From the NCBI GenBank assembly GCA_022575985.1, contig JAKSXM010000231.1, forward strand, positions 3,040,501-3,104,500: DNA of 64,000 bases, read 5' to 3'. Of the stretch, positions 1 to 11,686 are shown in pieces (within the stretch, counting starts at the first letter, position 1; each line of letters opens with the position of its first letter). The notes below the pieces were generated by a model, which was not told the DNA's origin, ran no database searches, and saw nothing but the letters and a program-made list of their open reading frames with translations. Position numbers and translations under genes: made by a program. The DNA comes from Anagrus nilaparvatae (Eukaryota; Arthropoda; Insecta; Hymenoptera; Mymaridae).

Positions 1-189
1 ATATGGCCCATATCATTCAATTTCTGAGACATTCCTCTAACAAACTGTATATGTCTTTATTTGGAAATTCAAATGACGGAGCGTACTTAAGTATGGTATA
101 AAATAAAAAAACATTATTTTATGACTCTAAATGGTTTGCTATGCGTTTTTGGGTACGAAAAATAGGACTTGTAATTTCACAATTGTTTG

Positions 190-440
190 TCGCAAATTTT
201 CGATTAAAATTTGCAATTTTTCTACAAAAATCGTAAAATTACGACACAGTTGTAAATTTACGATTTTGTCGAAAATTTACGAAAACAAAAATTGTTAATT
301 TACTATTTTTTCGCAAATTTACAAATATTAGTAAATTTCCGATTTTTTTCGATAAATTGCGAATTTTTTCGAAAATTTACTAAATTTTAGTAAATTTACC
401 AATTTTGTCGAAAAATCACCGGAGTTTTTTTTACAGTGTG
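190..440. repeat. A+T-rich MITE-like relic
   Basis: The stretch is made of short alternating motifs such as GTAAATTTACGA and its complement, and ends near ACAGTGTGG. Similar sequence recurs at about 6190-6440, 12940-13110, 24640-24805 and 33520-33950, often beside an ACAGTGT or ACACTGT end. This suggests an old dispersed family. No coding sequence or target duplication is visible. Confidence 0.35.
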
Positions 441-731
441 GCGAACCACAAAAAACTAAAGTCAGTAATCTAGACGCATGATATTATGAAATTTTATGGT
501 TGCATAAATCAATACTAATAAATAAATTTGTTTAATATGAATAAAAGTCATGAATACATTTTTTATAATTATTAAAATTTATTAAAGATTATAGGTCAAT
601 CAATCATAAATACTTAAAGAAAATATTGACAGTAACTATAATATATTAAAAGCAGTTCAATCTTAATAAAAATTTTATTCACTATAAATGACAGTACAAA
701 GAAGACTAAATTTTATTGTAACAAGAAATAT

Positions 732-920
732 TTATTTTAATGTTATTAAATTTTTAGAGGTTTTTAATTTATTGCATTTTTCAGACGACGGTCCTTTCTG
801 AAAAGCATTGTAGATTCCACCTGGAAGCCCACTGTACTCAGACGTCAATAAATTTAACTTTGTGTTTAAAAATAATGGTCTTCCAGGGTACCAAATAAAT
901 ACACAAAGAGTAATATAGAA
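732..920 (-). other. Exon-like open stretch, unrecognised
   Basis: Read on the minus strand, this open frame has the composition of real protein, with a core LLTSEYSGLPGGIYNAFQKG, unlike the Lys/Asn/Phe-only shadows nearby. A possible acceptor lies just upstream (CTGGAAG near 887, after a pyrimidine-rich stretch), which would make it a terminal exon ending at 732. No start codon and no partner exon were found, and I do not recognise the family. It could be a relic exon of a gene broken by the neighbouring foldback element. Confidence 0.25.
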
Positions 921-3037
921 TTAAAAAAAAAAATCACTAGCCAATAAAATGATTTAGGGACTCGAAAGTTTTGACATTGGCACGTTAGCTATAATTAAAA
1001 AACGCTGCCAAGTGATTGGCACTATGGTTCCTCATTAACAATAGCAAAATATTTATAATGGTCTATTTTATCTAATAAAAATTATAATTTGAGATATCAG
1101 TATTTCATAAAAAAAAGTTAAATACCGTATTTTATAAGAAAAAAAATGTTGCTGTGATTTAATGTTTTTTATTTAACAAATTTTTAGAAAAAATTTTCAA
1201 TAAACTAGGTATTACACTTAAAAAAAAAACAATATTACAGATTTTTTAATTTTTTTGTTTTATTAATATTCAGAAAAAAATTTTGAAAAAATCCAGTATC
1301 AGATCCAAAAAATTGCTATGAATAAGCTTTCTAAAACTAGTACTCTCATAGAAATTAATTAGGTACTACGTCTGAACAAAAAAAAAATTTGGTATTCTTT
1401 GTATTTTTTTGTGAAAAAAATTTTGGGAAAAAAATTTTCAAAAAATTAATTATCAGATTTGAGATATCGAGTAAAAACCATACTTTCAAATATAAGTACT
1501 TTTATGGAAATAAATGAGATATTACACCTAAATTAAAAAAAAAAAAAGTATCTCTTGATGAAAAAATTTTTGAAAAAAAAATTAGATCTTAATTCCATAA
1601 TGGTTGTTAAATACCACCGATTGCAAAATTTTCAAATATTAGTACTTTCATGGAATTAAAGGAAGTATTACACTAAAAAAAAAAAAAATATTACAGATTT
1701 TTTAATTTTTTTGATTTTTTAATTTTGAGAAAAAAATTTTGAAAAAATTAAGTTTCAGGTCCAAAAAATTACTATAAACGATATTTCTAAAACTAGTACT
1801 GTCATAGAAATCAATTAGGTACTACATCCAAAAATAAAAAAAATTAAGTTTTTTTTTGTATTTTTTGGTGAAAAAAATTTTGAGAAAAGAATTTAAAAAA
1901 AATTAGTTATCAGATTCGAGATATCGAGTAAAAATCGTACTTTCAAATATAAGTACTTTCATGGAAATAAATTAGGTATTACATCCAAATTAAAAAAAAA
2001 AAAATAGTTTGAGATTTTTTGATGAAAAAATTTTGGAAAAAAAAATTAGGTCTTAATTCCAAAATAAAATTTATTAGAAATTATTTGTGAAATATCACCG
2101 GTTACAATATTTTCAGATATTCGTACTTTCATAGAAAAAAATTAAGTATTACGTCCTAAAATAAAAAAAATTTTGGCATTTTTTGTATTTTTTGGCAACA
2201 AAAATTTTGAGAAAAAAATTTAAAAAAAATTAAGTATCAGGTCCAAAAAATTGCTATAAACGATATTTCTAAAACTAGTACTTCCACAGAAATAAATTAA
2301 GTACTGCGTCCGTAAAGAAAAAAAAAATTGGTATTTTTTGTATTTTTTGGTGAAAAAAATTTTGAGAAAAAAATTTTCAAAAATAAATTATAAGATTTGA
2401 GATATCGAGTAAAAACGATATTTCTAGATATCAGTACTTTTATGGAAAAAAATGAGGTACTACATCCAAAAAGAAAAAAAAATATAGTGTTTTTCTAATT
2501 TTTTTATGTAAAAAGTTTTGAAAAAAAAAAATTTCGAAAAATTACGTATCAGATGGAGAAATCCTTTACAAACGATAATTTTAGATATTCGTACTTTCAT
2601 AGGAAAAAATTAAGTATTACGTCCTAAAATAAAAAAAATTTTGGCGTTTTTTGTATTTTTTGGCGACAAAAATTTTGAGAAAAAAATTTTGAAAAAATTA
2701 AGTATTAGGTCCAAAAAAATGCTATAAACGATATTTCTAAAACTAGTACTTCCACAGAAATAAATTAAGTACTGCGTCCGTAAAGAAAAAAAAAATTGGT
2801 ATTTTTTGTATTTTTTGGTGAAAAAAATTTTGAGAAAAAAATTTTCAAAAAATTAGTTATCAGATTCGAGATATCGAGTAAAAATCGTACTTTCAAATAT
2901 AAGTACTTTCGTGGAAATAAATGAGGTATTACATCCAAATTAAAAAAAAAAAAAAGTAGTTTGAGATTTTTTGATGAAAAAATTTTTGAAAAAAAAATTA
3001 GGTCTTAATTCCATAATGGTTGTGAAATTTCACCGGT

Positions 3038-3046
<9 letters not shown>

Positions 3047-3093
<47 letters not shown>
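3047..3093. repeat. (CA)n microsatellite
   Basis: An almost uninterrupted CA dinucleotide run inside the centre of the 996-5346 foldback element. It mirrors the TG run at 3361-3441. Confidence 0.95.
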
Positions 3094-3097
<4 letters not shown>

Positions 3098-3356
3098 GAC
3101 TTTTTTTAAAAACCGGTTTTTTAGCTTCCTGAGGTCCCAAAACGTGCTTATATGCCAAAAAATCAAAAATCAAAATTTCATCTATCACAAAGGTTCCTCT
3201 ATGAGGAACCAAAAATAATCCGCTTGTGGCTAGCTGAATTTTTGGTTCCTCAAAGAGGAACCATTGTCTTAGGTCAAAATTTGATTTTCTATTTTTTGGC
3301 ATATAAGCACGTTTTGGGACCCCAGGAAGCTAAAAAACCTGTTTTTAAAAAAAGTC

Positions 3357-3360
<4 letters not shown>

Positions 3361-3418
<58 letters not shown>

Positions 3419-3441
3419 TGTGTGTCTGTGTGTCTGTGTGT
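3361..3441. repeat. (TG)n microsatellite
   Basis: A TG run whose right end is interrupted by TC (TGTGTCTG units). It is the inverted partner of the CA run at 3047-3093, so the microsatellite appears to be part of the mobile element. The 57545 half copy also carries a short TG run at 57718-57738. Confidence 0.95.
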
Positions 3442-5479
3442 ACGTATGTATGTAATCGGTGATATTTCACAAATATTATGGAATTAAGACCTAATTTTTT
3501 TTTCAAAAATTTTTTTACCAAAAAAGCTCGAGGTACTTTTTTTTTTTTTGATTTGGATGTAATACCTCATTTATTTCCATGAAACTACTTATATTTGAAA
3601 GTATGGTTTTTACATGATATCTCGAATCGGATACTTAACTTTCTGAAAATTTTTTTTCTAAAATTTTTTTCACAAAAAAATACAAAAAATACCAATTTTT
3701 TTTTCTTTTTGGACTTAGTACCTAATTTATTTTCATGGAAGTACTAGTTTTAAGAACCTTGTTTATTGTAATTTTTTGGATCTGATACTTAATTTTTTCA
3801 AAATTTTTTTTGTCAAAATTAAAAAAAAAGAAGAATAAAAAAAACTGCAATATATTTTTTTTTGTTGGTGTAATACCTCATTTAATTCTATGAAAGTACT
3901 AATATCTGATAGTATTGTAACTAGTGATATTTCAAAACCATTATCGAATTAAGACCTAATTTCTTTTCCAAACATTTGTTTATCAAAAAATTTCAAACCC
4001 CCCCCTTTTTTTTTTATTTTGGATGTAATACCTCATTTATTTCCATGAAAGTACTTATACTTGAAAGTATGGTTTTTACTTGATATCTCCAATCTAATAC
4101 TTAATTTTTTGAAAATTTTTTTCCTAACATTTTTTTCACAAAAAATACAAAAAATACGAAACTTTTTTTTCTTTTTAGACGTAGTACCTAATTTATTTCC
4201 ATGGAAGTACTAGTTTTAAGAACCTCGTTTACAGTAATTTTTTGGAAATGATACTTAATTTTTTCAAAATTTTTATTCTCTAAATTAAAAAAAAAGATAA
4301 ATAAAAAAAATTGCAATATTTTTTTGGTGTAATACCTCTTTTAATTCTATGAAAGTACTAATATTTTAAAATATTGTAACCAGTGATATTCCAAAACAAT
4401 TATCGAACGAATACCTAACTTTTTTTTCCAAAAATTTTTTTATTAAAAAAATCTCAAAATACTTTTTTTTTTTAATTTGGATGTAATACCTCATTCATTT
4501 CCATGAAAGTACTTATACTTGAAAGTATGGTTTTTACTCGATATCTTGAATCTGATAATTAATTTTTTGAAAATTTTTTTCTTCAAAATCTTCGTTACAA
4601 AAAAATACATAAAACATCAAATTTATTTTTCGTATTGGACATATCTAATTTATTTTAATGAGAGTACAAATTTTATAAATTTAGTTCATAGTAATTTTTT
4701 GTATCCGATCACAATTTTTTTTTTATTTTGATATAAATTATAACACACAAGAAAGAATGATGGAAATCTTGCCTCTTTTTGACTTCCTCGGATTATTTTG
4801 TTCGTTGCTATGTTTATTTATGTATGCAGGTTAATGAAATTATAAACAATAATAAACAGCCTAAAAATATTAAATGGTTATGTTTGCATTTTAAAATTAA
4901 GATGCCAACCATTTTAAAATTAAGTTGCCAACCATTTCTTTGACAAAACAAAAAAATCATGTTCAATCATGTTCAATATTTTAATTATTAAGGGATAAAA
5001 TTTTTTGAAATAATAACAGCCTTTACGAGCAAATTTTATTAAGGGATAATTATATATTCTAATAAAATTTTACAAAAAAATAATAAAATTAGCTTTTTTT
5101 ATATTTATCTCTTTTTAATTATGATTTAAAAATGATTTAAAATCCATTAACGCCGGCGCGATCAATCCATGGACGCTAGAATTTTTACTTTAATAACAAA
5201 ATAATCTTAATGGTCTACTTTACCTAGTAAAAAAGAAAAATGTATGTATAATTGCATGGTTGTAATCAATAATATTTATTGCATATTAAAGTTTAAAGAC
5301 CATTGTTTGAGGAACCTCAGTGCTAGCTAGTTGGCAGGGTATTTTTCTTGTTCAAACGATTGCAAATAACATGAATGCGCGCAGTGGTGCGCTGGGAAAA
5401 AAATGTTTTTTAAAAAAACAAAAAAATTAAAAAAAATTTTTTTTAACGTTTCAAGTCATTTTCAATCTTTCCACAAATG

Positions 5480-5840
5480 AAATATTCTGCTTGTAGCAAA
5501 CGGATTTTTCTTCAGTGCTTGGTGTGACCAGGCATAAGTGATATGTGATCACAATAATTGGTTTTTACAATAATGTCTAAAGTTCTTTGCTAATATAATG
5601 ATAAGCATATTTTTTGCCTACCTGTAGGCGCAAGAGTACAAAATATTCCATGTCAAGTTTTACGCTTGAGTAGGCAAAATAAAATTTTTCTAATTGAACC
5701 AAGGATAGGCCGATTTCATAAAAAAACCTCAACATACGTTTCAAGGTCCTCATCTTCATCTCATTCGACTACCTGTCTGGCTTTTGATCCTACTGTAATT
5801 GTCATCTTGTTCAACTACTTCAATCAATGAGCTATATTTG
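5480..5840 (-). pseudogene. Possible transposase relic
   Basis: On the minus strand a short frame contains the motif LMPGHTK (near 5520-5540), which resembles the MPGHTK-like motif seen in transposase-like proteins of many insect repeats. An adjacent frame (5577-5759) and stretches upstream (DDNYSRIKSQTGSR) look like further pieces of coding sequence broken by stops and shifts. No catalytic residues can be assigned. Confidence 0.3.
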
Positions 5841-6189
5841 CAACTACTTGGTTATCATGAAATGTATTATTTTATTTTGAATATCCAAAACTTTTATAAT
5901 TTATTCTTGACTGCGACTACTCGCCATGAAATTGTTTAGCTGGTAAATTGAATTTAGCTCATTATGGAAAATTCTAATCAATATAAACTTGCTCAAAACA
6001 GTTGTTTTAGTTAATGAATGCGAAGTCTGTAGATTAAACATTTGAAACAAATTTTTGGTGCAGTTTATTTTCAAGTTTTTAACACAAACTCGTGCAATAC
6101 TTCAAAATCTCAATTTTTACAAAAACTATAAAGTTGCAATTGATTTTAATTGTAACTCTATAGAGGAAGTAATATTTTTGTTTTCAATT

Positions 6190-6440
6190 AAAAACCTACA
6201 CGCATATAAAAAATTAGTAAATATAACCAAAATAACGATTTTGTTTACTAAGTTCATTGTGGTTAAAAGTCACTATAAATTTTTAGTAAAATTTACTAAA
6301 AAAATTTGTTTATAATGTTTATATAACTAAAAACTCAATTTTTTTAGTGAAATTTACTAATTTTTTGGTTATATTTACCAATATTCATTAATTTGTGTTT
6401 ACTAAATTCTTTGAGGTTAATTTTACTATTCTTTTTTTTG
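6190..6440. repeat. A+T-rich MITE-like relic
   Basis: It consists of repeated TTAGTAAAATTTACTAAAA-type motifs in both orientations, like the stretch at 190-440. It lies just downstream of the ionotropic receptor gene. The ORF that reaches into it (6055-6315) has no protein-like composition. Confidence 0.3.
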
Positions 6441-6503
6441 CGTGTACCCTTCAAATAAAAAATACCAAATTAACTGAAAGTTTGAAAATGAGTACCAAAA
6501 TTT

Positions 6504-8321
6504 TCATTTGATTATTCGAAATTTCAAAGGTACAGTTTTAAGTTCTATAATTTCTTCGTTATAATAAAATTGCTTAACATTTTTAATGTATACATGATAT
6601 ATCCACTCAAAACAAAATATTAAAATTCCCAAAGAACAGCCAAATGTAAATACTGATGTCAAGGTGAAAATTAGCGTTTCATCGTGATTTTCAATAAATA
6701 ATTTCTCAAATTTACGGTTATTCCAATCATATTCATATGATATTTCTCTTTCCCATTTCAAATCGATTCCATTTTCAAATAATTGATCGGTTACTTCAGA
6801 ATATTTAATTAAATATGGTGAGTTTTCTTCAAACTGTGATATTATAAATGTTGAAGGTAAATTTGTATCAACAAAAGCATAATTTTGTGATTTTTGACTT
6901 CGTAAATTTACTATAGCATCTACCATCTCCACAATCATTAATATCAGGCCATCGTTGTATTTTGAAGTATCGTCATATAATTTGTAAGGTTTCAAGCTAT
7001 GCAACATATTTTTCGTTTTATCACTAAGATACTTATTTTCAACTGCCATATTTTCATAATCTTTTGTACCATTGCAATAAATTGGTACATTTTTTTCAAA
7101 AGCTTCCTCTAAGCTATTTACAAGCATTTTCTCATTTGAGCTAAACTGCCAAGCTGTTAATTTAAGGAAAAATTCTGACGCGAAGAAAACTGAGAAGCAA
7201 GATATTGTCAAGAAAAGAATTTTTGATTTAAAGCTTTGAAAACCACAATTTACAGAAATTCCTAAAAAAATTTGACAAATATTCAAAACTTTGAACTCAT
7301 CGCTAACATTCAGGAAACGAGAAACAATTATAAAGATGATGAAAATTGAGCAAATTATTCCTAAATAATAAAAGTTAGCCAAAGAAAATTGCAAATACTT
7401 CATATGGACTTTTGGTGTTATTGCTTGGACATAAGTTGGTCTCCAAAACTTCATCTGATTAAATTTTAAATACCACGAAAGATCTAATGATACAATAAGG
7501 CTCAAATTATAATTAATTAAATCCGCTGCTGCTTTTCTTATTGATGGTAACAAAATTTTAACTGATGTAGCATTTATGATCGAAACAAACAATTCATATC
7601 TTTTAAAAACTCTTGAAAATTCATTAGCTAATTTTTTACCAACCAATTTTGAATTTGGTTTGGGCCAATAAATTGGATAAACTCCTGTTCGAATTTCAAA
7701 TTCATTCAAATTTCTTAGCTTATCAGGAAACAAGGTAAAGTTTTCATTTTTAAATTCGGAGATTTCAAGCTGATCAAAGTATGGATTGTAGTTAATAATT
7801 TTGGAGTTATTATTGTTATCAACTCGTAATATAGCAAAGTCTAATAATTTGTGATCCCAAGCTTTTCGTAAAATTATTTTGCTGATATTTATTGAGAAAT
7901 TTTCAGTATGATATATGAATAAACACTTGATTTGTGAAAGATATAAAATAGACGTTTTAATAAATTCGAACAAAATTTCTAAATCAAAAATTTTTGAGAC
8001 GAATGAATCTTCATCTGCTATTATCACGTGTAAATTTGTAGCTATATTTTTATTGTAGTTAAAATAAATGTTTTCCTTGTACTCTTTTATAATCGTTGTA
8101 TTCACTTTGTTAACTGAAATTACAGGTATTTCTTCCATAAATTTTTTAAATAGTATTTTGTCGAAAGTGTAATACGCAGAGGTGTAATTTTCTAACGTGT
8201 AAATTGTGATGTACTCAGGTTTGATTTTTTGCACAGTGTGGTCAATTAATTGATCAATAACAGGAAAAGTGTAAATAAATTTTAAATAACACAGAATCAC
8301 ATTAACATGTAAAAATTTCAT
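6504..8321 (-). CDS. Divergent ionotropic receptor
   Basis: This intronless gene encodes 605 residues. It looks like a divergent insect ionotropic receptor, a ligand-gated cation channel of the sensory neuron membrane related to ionotropic glutamate receptors. I chose the ATG at 8321 because it begins a signal-peptide-like stretch (MKFLHVNVILCYLKFIY); a TTG start 48 bases upstream is not credible. After an extracellular N-terminal part (about 20-200) comes the split ligand-binding region. M1 lies at about 315-335, a pore-loop stretch at about 346-362, M2 at about 369-388, S2 at about 395-545, and M3 at about 550-572, with a short cytosolic tail. This order and the length are typical of the family. 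The single exon fits the 'divergent IR' group often tuned to taste. The ligand cannot be predicted; the classical glutamate-binding residues are not evident. Confidence 0.85.
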   Translation of the reverse strand: MKFLHVNVILCYLKFIYTFPVIDQLIDHTVQKIKPEYITIYTLENYTSAYYTFDKILFKKFMEEIPVISVNKVNTTIIKEYKENIYFNYNKNIATNLHVIIADEDSFVSKIFDLEILFEFIKTSILYLSQIKCLFIYHTENFSINISKIILRKAWDHKLLDFAILRVDNNNNSKIINYNPYFDQLEISEFKNENFTLFPDKLRNLNEFEIRTGVYPIYWPKPNSKLVGKKLANEFSRVFKRYELFVSIINATSVKILLPSIRKAAADLINYNLSLIVSLDLSWYLKFNQMKFWRPTYVQAITPKVHMKYLQFSLANFYYLGIICSIFIIFIIVSRFLNVSDEFKVLNICQIFLGISVNCGFQSFKSKILFLTISCFSVFFASEFFLKLTAWQFSSNEKMLVNSLEEAFEKNVPIYCNGTKDYENMAVENKYLSDKTKNMLHSLKPYKLYDDTSKYNDGLILMIVEMVDAIVNLRSQKSQNYAFVDTNLPSTFIISQFEENSPYLIKYSEVTDQLFENGIDLKWEREISYEYDWNNRKFEKLFIENHDETLIFTLTSVFTFGCSLGILIFCFEWIYHVYIKNVKQFYYNEEIIELKTVPLKFRIIK

Positions 8322-9845
8322 AGTTTCAGAGCTTCTGACACTTCTAAGTACTTGCGTCTTTGTAAGCAAGTTATATTATGAAGGTGACAAGTAACGATTA
8401 ATAATTAAAAATTATTTACAAAATGGTTATAATTGTATACTTAATAATATATGTTTATAATTATGCTAGTAAGATATGAAAATTAGATAGTCTGAGTGAA
8501 GATATGTAGAATAAACTAATATGCATATTTATTAATTTCTTTACTACTTAATTTTTTATTATTTTCATATTATTTCATCATATTTCAAAAAATGTCTCCT
8601 CTTCTCTCTTCAACATAATTAATGTATAATTTTTCCTAGCGGTTCAAAAACACTTTTTGGAAGAGAAAAAAGGAATAAAGGAATGCTCTCGATCGCAGTT
8701 TACTATTCGAGGAAGGATTGCCTTCACCTCGGATGGTGATTAAGGTGCAACCTAGGCCATTCTTTTTTTTACTCACTTGGTTAAAAATGTACTTTTTATT
8801 TAATAATTTAAATTATATATTTTTTTTGAATATGTAATGGTGTATGGGGTATTTGACCCAGAACATCCAAGGGTATCGGAGAATACACTGAAAATCTTTT
8901 TTGTTATATGACCAATTGTATTAATTCGTGAACGTTACTTAGTATTTGTTGAACATGAAGCCGAATTTCGGAGGAAGAGAGCTCCAAAATAATTGCCAAT
9001 TTCTCTAAAATAATCGTTTGCTTTTTTTACTTTTTTTATAATCTTAAATTTTTTTAAATAAATATAAACATTTAGTCATGAACCTAATTTCGTGTTACAG
9101 AATTCTCAAATCTGGGGCTATAATAGGCCCCGAAAAATCGGAGTGAAGCAAACTAAGAATTTGGAGCTTTGACCTACAACCCAAGTGGTCAGAAAACCAA
9201 AAAGATTTCCAGTGTAATTTTTTCTGAATTTTCAGTCAAGATAAGTATTGAATTAAATGGTAAATTTAGCCTATTCTGCCAAAATATCGGCACAATTGTT
9301 TGAAAATCCCAAAAAGATAAAATTTTTTTATGATAATTAGAACAATTCCTTAAACTTAGGGGTAGTTTATAGCTAGATTGAATATTGGTTTCAAGTTACC
9401 TTTTTTAAAAAAAACCTAATCCAAACTTTAAAGGTTCCTCAAAGATTAAATTAGTTCCAGAATGCCTATTTCAACAAATAATCTAAACCTACTTCTTGGG
9501 GTTCCTTATAAGAATGATTAGGTTCCGGTTTCAGAAAATATCTTTTTTTAAATATAATCTTACCTTGTTAGGTGTACCCAACTTTCCTCAAAATTAAAAA
9601 CTTTTTTTTTTAAATTTGAATGGCATACATTTTATAAATAATTTAAATTAATAATTTTTTGGCCTAATATCCAAAAAAACTAAAAATATTTCTATTATAA
9701 TTGTAACCTAACCCTTGTGGTGAATTGTAGTCAGAATTGAATTTTAGTCTCTTGATTAATCTTGAATAACGAGGATTTGTTATTGGTTCCAGAAAATATC
9801 TTTTTCTAAAATACTATAATCTTACCTAAATAAGTGCACCTCTTA
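8322..9845. other. Intergenic, no gene seen
   Basis: A+T-rich spacer between the receptor gene start and the 9846 foldback element. About 8640-8775 is less A+T-rich and contains small hairpins (CGAGG...CCTCG, CACC...GGTG) followed by a T8 run, but it matches no RNA family I recognise. The remainder shows no exon-like frame. Confidence 0.5.
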
Positions 9846-11684
9846 CTCCAGTAAAAATACTGTGGGGGGGTTGCACTTACGGTTGCGAATACGAGATTTG
9901 CTCTAGTATATGTTTTTTGGGTCGCTGAACACGAAAATCGGGGTCATTTGGCAAAGAAAATTGCGCATCACCCTTAAATTTGCAAAAACTACCCCCAAAA
10001 GGGGGTATTTTTGATGCCATTACCTTCTGAGTTAATAGATTTATTCAAGAATTGGTTTCTGGGGGTTTTTTGAGTGGCTAATTAAGAATCTTGATCATTT
10101 TTTAAGGTAACATTAATATTTCACCCCTAAATTAGCTAATACTACCCCCCAAAAGGGGTGTTTTCGCCATTTTTGCACTTTTTGCTGCCAGATTTGGTTC
10201 ATAAGGGTTTTTTGGGTCGCTGAAAACTATTTTCATGTTTATTTTAATGAATAATTATTATATCACCCCTAAATTACCGAAAACAACCCCCAAAAGGGGT
10301 GTTTTTGCTGTTTCTGCACTTTTTACGTCAAGAAGAGGTCTAAAAGGTTTTTGGGTCGCTAAAAACGATTTTCATGGATTTATTAGTTAAAAAATTAATA
10401 TTTCACCCTTATATTAGCTAAAACTACCTCTGTAAGGGGCGTATTTGCTATATTCAAACTTACTGCGTTCAGAATAGGTCCAAAGGGTTTTTTGGGTCGC
10501 TGAAAGCGAATTTCATGGATTTTTTAATGAAATATTCATATTTTACCCTTAATATAGCTACAACTACCCTTAAAAAGGGTGTCTTTGCGGTTTTTGAACT
10601 TTCTGCGTTTAAATTATACCCAAAGGGTTATTTTAGTAAATAAAATTATTCGAAAATAACGAAATCCTTTTCAGAGAGTAGTAGTTTAACCTACTTTAAG
10701 AGTGAAATATTAATTTTTCGTTAAAAAATCACAAAAATTATTGATTACCGACTAAAAAAACCCTTTGTACATAGTCTGAATGCAGAAAGTTCAAAAACCG
10801 CAAAGACACCCAGTTTAGGGGTCGTTTTAGCTAAATTGAAGGTGAAATATAAATTTTTCATAAAAAAATCCATGAAACTCGTTTTCAGCGACCCAAAAAA
10901 CCCTTTTGACCTAATATTGACGTAAAAAGTGCAGAAACTGCAAAAATACCCCTTTTGGGGGGTAGTTTTCGGTAATTTAGGGGTGATATATTAATTATTC
11001 ATTAAAATAAACTTGAAAATCATTTTCAGCGACCCAAAAACTCTTTGGACCTAATCTTGACGCAAAAAGTGTAGAAACAGCAAAAACAACCCCTTTTGGG
11101 GATTGTTTTCGATAATTTAGGGGTGATATAATACTTATTCATTAAAATAAACATGAAAATCGTTTTCAGCGACCCAATTAACCCTTGTGAACCAAATTTG
11201 GCAGCAAAAACTGCGAAAATGGAGAAAACACCCCTTTTCGGGGGTAATTTTAGTTAATTTAGGGGTGAAATATTAACGTTACCTTAAAAAATCATCAAGA
11301 TTCTTAATTAGCGACCCCAAAAAACCCCAGTGAGCCAAATTTGGCCGCAAAAAGTACGAAAATGGTGAAAACACCCCTTTCGGGGGGTAGTTTCAGCTAA
11401 TTCAGGGGTGAAATATTAATGTTACCTTAATAAATGATCAAGATTCTTAATTAGCGACCCAAAAAACCCCTAGAAACCAATTCTTGGATAAATCTATTAA
11501 CTCAGAAGGTAATGACATCAAAAATACCCCTTTTTGGGGGTAGTTTTTGCAAATTTAAAGGTGATGCGCAATTTTCTTTGCCAAATGACCCCGATTTTCG
11601 TGTTCAGCGACCCAAAAAACATATACTAGAGCAAATCTCATATTCGCAACCGTAAGTGTAGGCAAACCCGTATTTTTACTGGAG
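9846..11684. mobile_element. Foldback element with tandem-repeat arms, TA target
   Basis: A 1.84-kb inverted repeat that begins CTCCAGTAAAAATAC and ends GTATTTTTACTGGAG, flanked on both sides by TA, as for Tc1/mariner-type insertions. Each arm is about 0.9 kb and is itself a run of diverged units of roughly 150-180 bp. Each unit carries TTTTTTGGGTCGCTGA, then a CACCCCTAAATTAG-like stretch, then a G/C block (CCCCAAAAGGGG). No coding frame is present. Related fragments lie at 15633-15990 and about 29300-29400. Confidence 0.8.
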
Positions 11685-11686
11685 TA

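Larger units (their letters stand above)
996..5346. mobile_element. 4.3-kb foldback element
   Basis: The two ends are inverted copies: CTGCCAAGTGATTGGCAC then GGTTCCTCA on the left, and their reverse complement around 5307-5346 on the right. Inside, about 1080-3040 holds repeated blocks (runs of A or T around AAAATTTTGAGAAAAA, with CTAAAACTAGTACT and GGTCTTAATTCC). About 3440-4740 holds the reverse complement of the same blocks. The centre carries GGTTCCTC/GAGGAACC hairpins between a CA run and a TG run. No transposase frame is present, so it is non-autonomous. The right part, 4740-5280, is unique to this copy. A half copy lies at 57545-59470. Confidence 0.7.

Noticed and set aside
17..85. 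Minus-strand frame NKDIYSLLEECLRN after an acceptor-like CTTAAG, resembling the C-lobe of a tyrosine kinase
   Set aside because: Only about 22 residues before a stop at the window edge. No second motif or partner exon.
8640..8775. Less A+T-rich stretch with small hairpins and a following T8, resembling a Pol III small RNA
   Set aside because: I compared it with memory of spliceosomal, SRP and tRNA sequences and saw no match. The box-like elements are imperfect.
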